DNA of 10,548 nt from an uncultured Clostridia bacterium. GTDB lineage: Bacteria; Bacillota; Clostridia; Christensenellales; Aristaeellaceae. Shown here in pieces: positions 5,853-10,548 of this stretch (position 1 is its first letter; every line of letters begins with the position of its first letter). Under the pieces are notes generated by a model that did not search any database, was not told the DNA's origin, and saw nothing but the letters and a program-made list of their open reading frames with translations. The DNA lies in contig CAKUFB010000072.1 of assembly GCA_934647145.1 (NCBI GenBank), forward strand, positions 1 to 10,548, given 5' to 3'. A program made the position numbers and the translations under genes.

Positions 5853-6707
5853 TCATTCGATGATTTTTGCCACGACGAGCAGACGCTCGCTCTCATAGGA
5901 ATAGGCGCAGGTGGACAGCAACAGCAGCCGGTCGCCGCGGCCGACCTGCACATCGGCCTGAAACGCCGACTTTTCTCGCGCCTGCGCAAGAAACGCGTCA
6001 AATTCCCCGTCGCTGGCGAAAGCCGTCGGGTAGCCGAACGCCTCTCCGTCGACGGAAAACGCCGCGAAAATCGCCGCCTCGCGGTCGCCGTCCGGGGTGA
6101 ACAGGCGGATCGTCGGGTGCTCGAGGTAGTACGCCTCCTCCCGATAGAAATCCAGCCCGCCGAACATCGACCGGTTTTTCATATGATGCCCATGCAGGAT
6201 ATTGATTTCATCGCCGAACAGGCCATCGCAGGCCGCGTCCATCATGATCGACCCGGCGGCGTTCTGCGTTCCGTCGGGCAGGTGATCCAGGTAGAACGCG
6301 TTGTCCTTTCCCTGCACGACCGGATAGTCGATCTGCGTATCCTCGATGGCGATCCAGCCGACCACATCCGGGCAGGTCTGCCTGAGCAGGTCGAAGTCGA
6401 TCACCGAGCCAGGCGCGGGCGTATCGCTGGGCGCAGGCTGACTGGCCGCAGGCGCGTCGGTCGCAGGCGCACTGGGCGCGTCGGTCGGCGCGGCCGTCGG
6501 GGTTTGCGCAGGCGAATCGGTCTCGTGGTGCAGCGCGCCGGAGAGCGCCTGATAGTAGCCGTTGCTCTGACTGCGCTCGCCGAGTTCCCGCCAGGCCATG
6601 TAACACAGCACGGCGGCCGTGCTCACGCAGACAAGCAGCACGAGCACGGCCAGCCGGTTTGCCGCACGGCTCCCCTTGCGGGAATCGCGTGGCTTATTTC
6701 TTTTCAT
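5853..6707 (-). CDS. srtB: class B sortase with proline/alanine-rich linker (last gene of pilus operon)
   Basis: A 284-residue membrane-anchored transpeptidase that cleaves a sorting signal and joins the protein to the cell wall or another pilin. ATG 6707 is preceded by GAGGA and overlaps the end of the minor pilin gene by 14 bp. A basic N-terminus leads into one transmembrane segment (about 19-39) in the N-in orientation typical of class B. A Pro/Ala/Thr/Asp-rich linker (about 62-100) follows; it is low-complexity and would hold the enzyme away from the membrane. The catalytic domain runs from about 104 to 284 with VGWIAIEDTQIDYPV, catalytic His174 in ILHGHHM, Cys267 in LLSTCAY and Arg275 in YESERLLVVAKI. 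All three catalytic residues are present. As a second sortase beside a TPKTG protein it may be the wall-anchoring enzyme (inference); the division of labour with the other sortase is unproven. Confidence 0.92.
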   Translation of the reverse strand: MKRNKPRDSRKGSRAANRLAVLVLLVCVSTAAVLCYMAWRELGERSQSNGYYQALSGALHHETDSPAQTPTAAPTDAPSAPATDAPAASQPAPSDTPAPGSVIDFDLLRQTCPDVVGWIAIEDTQIDYPVVQGKDNAFYLDHLPDGTQNAAGSIMMDAACDGLFGDEINILHGHHMKNRSMFGGLDFYREEAYYLEHPTIRLFTPDGDREAAIFAAFSVDGEAFGYPTAFASDGEFDAFLAQAREKSAFQADVQVGRGDRLLLLSTCAYSYESERLLVVAKIIE

Positions 6708-7509
6708 TCGCGCTGTCCTCTTTGCGGCGCAGGAGCACGAATCCGCACGCGCCGAGCGCCAGCACGACAGCCGCGCCGATCAGGTAGGCGGGCCAGCGAT
6801 CCTGCACGCCGGTCTTGGGCGTATCGCCAGGCTTGGCGGTCGGCTTGGTGGTCGGCTTCACGGTCGGCTCGGCAGTCGGCTCCACGGTGGGCTCGACGGT
6901 CGGAGTCGCGGTCGGCTCGACAGTCGGAGTCGCGGTCGGCTCGACGGTCGGGGTCGCAGTGGGCTCGACGGTCGGGGTCGCGGTCGGTTCCGGCGTGGGC
7001 GTGGGCAAAGGCGAAGCGGTCGGGTCGGGCTCGCGGTAGTTGGTGAACACGACGTCGCACTTCTTGTCGCTGCCCTTGCGGTAGGCGACGGTCGTATGCT
7101 TGAGGCCGCCCTCGCCGTCGTTGACGACGTACACGACCACCTTATACTCGGTGGAGTCATAGGTCGTGCGGTACTCGGTGCCCGCCTTCTGCGTGAGGGT
7201 GTAGCTATAGATGCCGGGGCGGGTGTAGGTCATTTCGAACCGACCCTTGGCCTCATACTGATCCGAGGGAATCTCGAGCACGGCCTTTCCGCCGTCAAGG
7301 GTGACGTTTTCGCCCGCAGAAGGCATCGGATTTCCCTCCTCGCCCGAGGCGGGCGCGAGGATAAAGCGGAAGGTCTGCGTGGTGATCGAGCCGGTCTGGT
7401 ACACGGTCACCGGGATGATGCCGGTGGTCTTGTACTCGGCGAAGGCGGGCGCGCAGACCAGCAGCAGGCAGATGCACAGGATTCCCAGAGTTTTCAGGAG
7501 TTTTCTCAT
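6694..7509 (-). CDS. FctB-like minor pilin, Pro/Thr tail and TPKTG sorting signal
   Basis: A 271-residue wall-sorted surface protein, probably the base or a minor subunit of the pilus. The start is taken as ATG 7509 (MRKLLK), one base after the sortase stop in TGACATG; a TTG nine bases upstream is possible. Signal peptide 1-24 ends AFA. Residues 25-158 form a Spy0128/FctA-type beta domain ending in the family's FTNYRE strand; the expected isopeptide Lys near the start (VTVYQTG) is not obvious, so an internal crosslink is uncertain. Residues 161-228 are a Pro/Thr tail containing four perfect PTATPTVE-type units. Then come TPKTG (230-234), a membrane span (about 240-261) and an RRK-rich tail. 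Streptococcal FctB likewise pairs a small beta domain with a proline-rich tail. The motif is non-canonical (T for L in LPxTG). The gene overlaps the following sortase by 14 bp. Confidence 0.87.
   Translation of the reverse strand: MRKLLKTLGILCICLLLVCAPAFAEYKTTGIIPVTVYQTGSITTQTFRFILAPASGEEGNPMPSAGENVTLDGGKAVLEIPSDQYEAKGRFEMTYTRPGIYSYTLTQKAGTEYRTTYDSTEYKVVVYVVNDGEGGLKHTTVAYRKGSDKKCDVVFTNYREPDPTASPLPTPTPEPTATPTVEPTATPTVEPTATPTVEPTATPTVEPTVEPTAEPTVKPTTKPTAKPGDTPKTGVQDRWPAYLIGAAVVLALGACGFVLLRRKEDSANEKK
6895..6990. repeat. four tandem 24-bp units in the minor pilin tail
   Basis: These encode residues 174-205, four copies of EPTATPTV, and are near-identical at DNA level with a few third-position changes. 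A looser four-residue EPT/KPT period continues on both sides (about 6826-7029). Perfect in-frame 24-bp units can gain or lose copies without frameshift, which would change the length of the wall-spanning stalk. The opposite strand reads open through the repeat but shows no start or ribosome binding site that I credit. Confidence 0.85.
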
Positions 7510-7510
7510 G

Positions 7511-8338
7511 TCAGTCAACCATCCTTCCTATCGATTGCGGCTCACCCTCGAGGAGAAAAGCCAGGACTATCGTTCTCGCGTCGGTATATTCGGAGGAGCA
7601 GGTGCTCATGGCGAGCACCTTGACGCGCTCAGGGCTTTCGGCCTCGCGCAGCGTGTCCTGAATCATTTCTTCATCGATAAACAGTGCCTCCGTGCGGGCG
7701 TACTCGATGAAGCGGTCTATGTCAGTCGTCCACAGGGTGGGCTGGAAGATGTTTTCTTCCGAAGCGGGGGCCACCAGGCAGGCGAAGATTTTCAGCGTAC
7801 AGACCCGGTCGGGCAGCAGGAGCTCGCCTGATCGGTTATTGTTGAAGAACGTTTCGTCTTTAAACAGGTCGAGGTCGCCGAACATGCGGCCGCCCTCCAT
7901 GTGGTGTCCATAGAGCAGGCTGTAGCGGTCGGCGAAGGTCTTGTCGTTTCGGGAGTCGAGGAAAATGCTGCCGGCGAGGGCAAAATTGCCGTACACGTCG
8001 GTGTTGATGTAGTCCAGGTTGGTTTCACCCTGCAGCACAGGGTAGTCGATTTTGGTGTTGTCGACGGTGAGCCAGGCGCACACGTCCTGATTGACGGCGA
8101 GCAGCTCGTCAAAGGAGGGGGGCGCGGGCTCGGCAGGCTGGTCGGCCTGATCTGCGGTCTGTTCGACCCTGGGCTTGAGCTTCTGCATTTCGAGCTGCAC
8201 GTTTTCGGCGGCGGAATAGACCTGCTGGTTATCCCAGAGCGCATAGCACGCATACGCGCCGCTGACGGTCAGGCAGACGGCCACGACCAGGCTCACCAGC
8301 GCGTTGGCCGCGCGAAGAATCGCCCTTGCGAGAATCAC
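7511..8338 (-). CDS. srtB: class B sortase next to the backbone pilin
   Basis: A 275-residue membrane sortase, by position the counterpart of the class B pilus polymerase SrtC1 of group A streptococcus. GTG 8338 is chosen because AAAGGAG stands ten bases upstream. A single N-terminal membrane span lies at about 10-35, then a Gln/Glu-rich, possibly coiled stretch (38-72). The catalytic domain has VCAWLTVDNTKIDYPVLQG, SIFLDSRND, catalytic His145 in LLYGHHMEGG, Cys247 in AMSTCSS and Arg255 in YTDARTIVLAFL. All core residues are intact. The linker and the C-terminus (LEGEPQSIGRMVD) differ clearly from the other sortase, so they are not a recent duplication. It begins a three-gene run (sortase, minor pilin, sortase) with overlaps or one-base gaps, driven by its own promoter at 8396-8424. 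The likely reaction is transpeptidation of the IETG-type pilin; this assignment is inference. Confidence 0.92.
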   Translation of the reverse strand: MILARAILRAANALVSLVVAVCLTVSGAYACYALWDNQQVYSAAENVQLEMQKLKPRVEQTADQADQPAEPAPPSFDELLAVNQDVCAWLTVDNTKIDYPVLQGETNLDYINTDVYGNFALAGSIFLDSRNDKTFADRYSLLYGHHMEGGRMFGDLDLFKDETFFNNNRSGELLLPDRVCTLKIFACLVAPASEENIFQPTLWTTDIDRFIEYARTEALFIDEEMIQDTLREAESPERVKVLAMSTCSSEYTDARTIVLAFLLEGEPQSIGRMVD

Positions 8339-8365
8339 ACGGCCTCAGCTCCTTTACGCGGGATG

Positions 8366-8389
8366 CGGGGGCGCGGCGAAGCGCCCCCG
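8366..8389 (-). promoter_or_regulatory. 9-bp GC-rich hairpin at the predicted 5' end of the sortase transcript
   Basis: Positions 8366-8374 pair with 8381-8389 around a six-base loop. Given the promoter immediately to its right, transcription would start at about 8389, so the RNA would begin with this stem. No T-run follows, which argues against a plain terminator. A 5' stem can protect mRNA from decay. For read-through from the pilin gene the same stem could instead act as a processing or attenuation point between abundant pilin and scarce sortase message (inference). Confidence 0.5.
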
Positions 8390-8395
8390 GTTCCC

Positions 8396-8424
8396 ATGAT
8401 ACCGCCTGGCGGTTCAAATGTCAA
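8396..8424 (-). promoter_or_regulatory. near-consensus promoter for the sortase-minor pilin-sortase genes
   Basis: On the minus strand a perfect -35 TTGACA (8419-8424), an exact 17-bp spacer and -10 TATCAT (8396-8401, five of six consensus bases). It lies in the gap between the pilin stop and the sortase GTG, which is otherwise non-coding. The spacer is almost filled by the inverted repeat ACCGCC-T-GGCGGT (8401-8413), which touches the -10 box and is a candidate operator. The leader from about 8389 to 8339 holds a hairpin and then AAAGGAG. Confidence 0.7.
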
Positions 8425-8440
8425 GCGGCTTTTGCGCGAA

Positions 8441-9868
8441 TCAGTCCTGCACGCGGCGCTTGCGGGCGATCATCATCACCAGGCCCGCGCCGGCCAGCGC
8501 CAGCACCAGCACGTAGGGCAGGGTGTCCAGAGACACGCCGGTCTCGATGTTCTGCTGATTATCGTTCGAGAAGGTGAACTCTTCAGTCGCCTGGTCAATC
8601 GTACCCTTCGTCTGGTTTTCTACTTCTACAGCATTACCATTCGTGTTCTTCTCCACAAAGGTTTCAGTCGGCGTATAGCCATCCGCATTTTCAGTCACAG
8701 TGTAGCGAGTGCCGTAGGGGAGATTCTCAATTGTGACATTGCCATTATGCTGCAGTTTGAAGACGAACTCGCCTGTAGTAGTATCAGTGCTAACTTTTTC
8801 ATACCCTTCATTGGAACCATTAATTTCACAATCCGCGGTAATACCAGTGACGGTGAAGGTGAACCACTTGCCCTCATCGCCGAGGTTACCAGTAACAACC
8901 TTCTTGACAATCAGATTGCCCGTGTAAGTGAAGTTGTTCGCAATGGTAGAAGTCGTAATCTTATCCGTTTCGATTGCACCGGTCGCCGCGTTCGTACTCA
9001 CACCATTCTCATCATACACAGCATCCACGTTGTCATACTTAACCTTCACATTGCCGTTGTGAGAAGGATTCTTCTGAGGCTGTGCCTCAGTCACGGTGTA
9101 GCTCGCACCATTGGGCAGATGCTCAATCTTCAGAGACTGACCGTCAGTCAGAGTAAAGCTCTTTGCCGTCGTGCCGTGAATCGTCACGTTATCAGCACCT
9201 TGCACAGCCGCACCATTCGCGTCAACGACGACGCCAGTGTAATCCACATCGTTCACATTGGAAAGGGTAATCGTGAAGTTATAGGGATTCGCCTTATCCG
9301 CAGCCACAGTACTGTCGACACGCTTCGTAATCATCGCCGTGCCCTGGTTGTACACGTTGGTAAAGCGATCGTCCTTCTTGCCGTTCTGCTTAATCAGAGC
9401 AACCTGGCACTTGAAGCCCGGAGTCGTAGTGCCATCTTCATTGCTGATGATCGTATTCTCAACATAAACCTTCAGGGTGCGTTCTTCCGTATCATAGGTG
9501 ACGCCCTTAGTTGGATTCTCAGGGACAACTTCCTTCATCTTGTATTCGTAAGTGCCGACCTTCGAATACTCAGGCAACTTCACGGTAATGGTGCTGCTCA
9601 GCACACCGCTCTTATTGGAGGGCTTCACAGTGATCGTGGGCTGAGGGTCACCATTAGTTTTAGGAGTAATCGTAAAACTAAAGTCCTCGTCAGGAGCGAA
9701 CTCACCATTCGTATAGACCTTCAAGAGGTCAAACGTTCCACCATTGGCGATATCCGTTTTGTTCCAGTTTCCATGATCAATCTTGTTTGTGTCCTCAGTT
9801 GCCATCGCCACCGTCGCCATGCTCAGCAGCATGAGAACCGCGAGCATCATTGCTAAAAACTTCTTCAT
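8441..9868 (-). CDS. three-domain backbone pilin with IETG-type sorting signal
   Basis: A 475-residue pilin precursor, probably polymerised into the fibre shaft. ATG 9868 is chosen over ATG 9886 because AGGAGG lies eight bases upstream of it, inside the longer frame. Signal peptide 1-23 ends VAMA. Domain 1 (about 25-176) is Spy0128/FctA-like, with candidate isopeptide residues Lys50 (LLKVY), Glu113 (YKMKEV) and Asn171 (FTNVY). Domain 2 (about 177-317) has Lys182, Glu261 (YTVTEA) and Asn311/312. Domain 3 (about 318-438) has Lys322/323, Glu393 (YTVTEN) and Asn435. Each thus keeps a Lys/Glu/Asn set suited to self-made crosslinks. The C-terminus has NIETGVSLDTLPY, a hydrophobic span and ARKRRVQD; this TG...LPY form replaces LPxTG and resembles signals of class B sortase substrates. 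GC is visibly lower than in the adjoining sortase genes, so the gene may have a different history or be under diversifying change. Confidence 0.92.
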   Translation of the reverse strand: MKKFLAMMLAVLMLLSMATVAMATEDTNKIDHGNWNKTDIANGGTFDLLKVYTNGEFAPDEDFSFTITPKTNGDPQPTITVKPSNKSGVLSSTITVKLPEYSKVGTYEYKMKEVVPENPTKGVTYDTEERTLKVYVENTIISNEDGTTTPGFKCQVALIKQNGKKDDRFTNVYNQGTAMITKRVDSTVAADKANPYNFTITLSNVNDVDYTGVVVDANGAAVQGADNVTIHGTTAKSFTLTDGQSLKIEHLPNGASYTVTEAQPQKNPSHNGNVKVKYDNVDAVYDENGVSTNAATGAIETDKITTSTIANNFTYTGNLIVKKVVTGNLGDEGKWFTFTVTGITADCEINGSNEGYEKVSTDTTTGEFVFKLQHNGNVTIENLPYGTRYTVTENADGYTPTETFVEKNTNGNAVEVENQTKGTIDQATEEFTFSNDNQQNIETGVSLDTLPYVLVLALAGAGLVMMIARKRRVQD

Positions 9869-9902
9869 GATTCGTTCCTCCTTCATTCTTCCCTCTTTTA
9901 TT

Positions 9903-9927
9903 GAGACAGCCCGTTTGGCTGCATCTC
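9903..9927 (-). promoter_or_regulatory. leader stem-loop upstream of the pilin gene
   Basis: Positions 9903-9911 pair with 9917-9927, forming nine base pairs with a two-base bulge. It lies in the 112-bp gap between the signal-peptidase stop and the pilin start and would be in the pilin mRNA leader. No T-run follows in the minus direction (AATAAAAG), so it is more likely a stability or regulatory stem than a terminator. Confidence 0.35.
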
Positions 9928-9957
9928 ACCATAGGGTGCGCGGCGCCCTCTTCTCAA
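9928..9957 (-). promoter_or_regulatory. weak candidate promoter for the pilin gene
   Basis: On the minus strand TTGAGA (9952-9957, five of six bases of the -35 consensus), an 18-bp spacer and TATGGT (9928-9933, four of six). The match is modest. The pilin could equally be transcribed from upstream of the signal-peptidase gene, outside the window. Confidence 0.3.
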
Positions 9958-9980
9958 CCGCCGCGCGTGTGGCGCTGCCC

Positions 9981-10529
9981 TTACAGCCCGCGCCTGCGCA
10001 GGATGGTGATCACCTTGCCCTGCACGTCTTTGATGGGGATTGCCCCGAAGTCGCGGCTGTCCTGCGTGTTCGTGCGGTAATCGCCGAGCACGTAGACGCT
10101 GCCCTCCGGAACCTGCTGGGGATACTCCGCGCCCTCGCGGGCGTAGGTGGGGTAGATGATCTCCCCCGACTGCGTCATGCCGTTGACATACAGCGCGCCG
10201 CTGTCGCCCATCTGCACGTAGTCGTTTTCGCGCGCCACGATGCGGCCGACATGCGTCTCGCCGTTCACCGTGTACACGATCACGTCTCCCTTCGCGTATT
10301 CCCGCTGCAAACGGTACCCGATGATCAGGTCGCCGTCCTTCATCGCCGGGAACATGCTCTGCCCGTGCATTTGCGTGATCAGAAAGACCTGCGTCAGCAG
10401 CAGCCACGCGACCGCTGCCAGTCCCGCCACGCGCATCAGCAGGCTCAGATAGCCCGCCCGCGTACTCGCCGCGCTGCGCCTGGCTGTGATGGTTTCCGAA
10501 ATCGGTGTTGACCGGGGATCCTTACGCAT
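9981..10529 (-). CDS. signal-peptidase-I-like pilus protein lacking the catalytic Lys (SipA-like)
   Basis: A 182-residue membrane protein of the type I signal peptidase (S26) family. ATG 10529 gives a basic cytoplasmic N-terminus and one membrane span (about 31-52). Box B is QMHGQSMFPAM, with the nucleophile Ser58 present. Box C is KGDVIVY. Box D, normally VKR(I/V)IG with the general-base Lys, reads HVGRIVARENDYV, putting Gly95 at the Lys position. Box E is VLGDYRTNTQDSRDFG, complete apart from N to Y. Streptococcus pyogenes SipA, required for pilus assembly and encoded beside its pilin, is described as lacking the Ser/Lys dyad with Gly at the same Lys position. By family knowledge this protein could therefore be a pilin chaperone or assembly factor rather than a peptidase; a substitute base such as His93 cannot be excluded. 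It ends 112 bp before the pilin start. The operon may continue beyond the window edge. Confidence 0.88.
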   Translation of the reverse strand: MRKDPRSTPISETITARRSAASTRAGYLSLLMRVAGLAAVAWLLLTQVFLITQMHGQSMFPAMKDGDLIIGYRLQREYAKGDVIVYTVNGETHVGRIVARENDYVQMGDSGALYVNGMTQSGEIIYPTYAREGAEYPQQVPEGSVYVLGDYRTNTQDSRDFGAIPIKDVQGKVITILRRRGL

Positions 10530-10548
10530 GATCCACCCGCCTTCCGGG

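Noticed and set aside
6826..7029. Tandem repeats as a CRISPR array
   Set aside because: The units are contiguous 24-bp in-frame codon repeats with no spacers, and there are no cas genes.
5727..7046. Plus-strand open frame spanning repeat copy B, a sortase and the minor pilin tail
   Set aside because: Arg/Ser/Ala-rich shadow across three features; its start lies inside the intergenic repeat.
8409..8414. TGAACC inside the sortase promoter as a second ECF -35 element
   Set aside because: No CGAC or CGT element occurs 15-17 bases downstream; the sequence there reads GGAACC. The TTGACA/TATCAT pair explains the site better.
7901..9856. Very long plus-strand open frame (651 codons) opposite the pilin and first sortase
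   Set aside because: It crosses two well-supported minus-strand genes and their intergenic promoter, has no recognisable domain or ribosome binding site, and reads as low-complexity His/Arg/Ile-rich antisense.

Overview
The window looks like chromosomal DNA of a high-GC, Gram-positive-type member of the Firmicutes, most likely a clostridial gut or environmental lineage. The reasons are strong AGGAGG-type ribosome binding sites, class B sortases with Spy0128-type pilins, a PhoB/WalR-like two-component pair followed by a GerMN-domain lipoprotein, and an ECF sigma factor. No species can be named from the sequence alone. All nine genes I accept lie on the minus strand, so transcription runs from high to low coordinates.

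Pilus locus (about 10529 down to 5853): a signal-peptidase-I-like protein, a three-domain pilin with an IETG-type sorting signal, a class B sortase, a small Spy0128-like protein with a Pro/Thr-rich tail and a TPKTG sorting signal, and a second class B sortase. The order signal-peptidase-like protein, backbone pilin, class B sortase, proline-tailed minor pilin matches sipA-fctA-srtC1-fctB of the group A streptococcal FCT (pilus) region. The peptidase carries Gly where the catalytic Lys is expected, as reported for streptococcal SipA. A near-consensus promoter between the pilin and the first sortase gives the last three genes, which overlap or abut, their own transcription start.

Sigma cassette (about 5692 down to 4030): a lower-GC gene for an ECF sigma factor with a long C-terminal extension. 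It has its own ECF-type promoter (TGAACC-N16-CGACTA) and a 15-bp terminator-like stem. A textbook ribosome binding site and ATG lie inside the gene, exactly at the junction between sigma region 4 and the extension. The cassette is bracketed by two direct repeats of 154 bp that differ at only three positions, so it looks like a module gained, or removable, by recombination.

Two-component operon (3833 down to 122): a TATAAT promoter overlapped by a 15-bp inverted repeat drives an OmpR/PhoB-family response regulator, a PhoR/WalK-type sensor kinase and a lipoprotein with three GerMN-like domains. The arrangement resembles actinobacterial mtrA-mtrB-lpqB. The kinase reading frame has no ATG at the expected N-terminus. 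The operon ends in a run of three near-perfect hairpins (9-116).

How the parts may work together (inference): the pilus genes build and anchor a surface fibre, the two-component/lipoprotein operon senses the cell envelope, and the sigma factor between them is an envelope-stress-type regulator whose targets cannot be read from this window.
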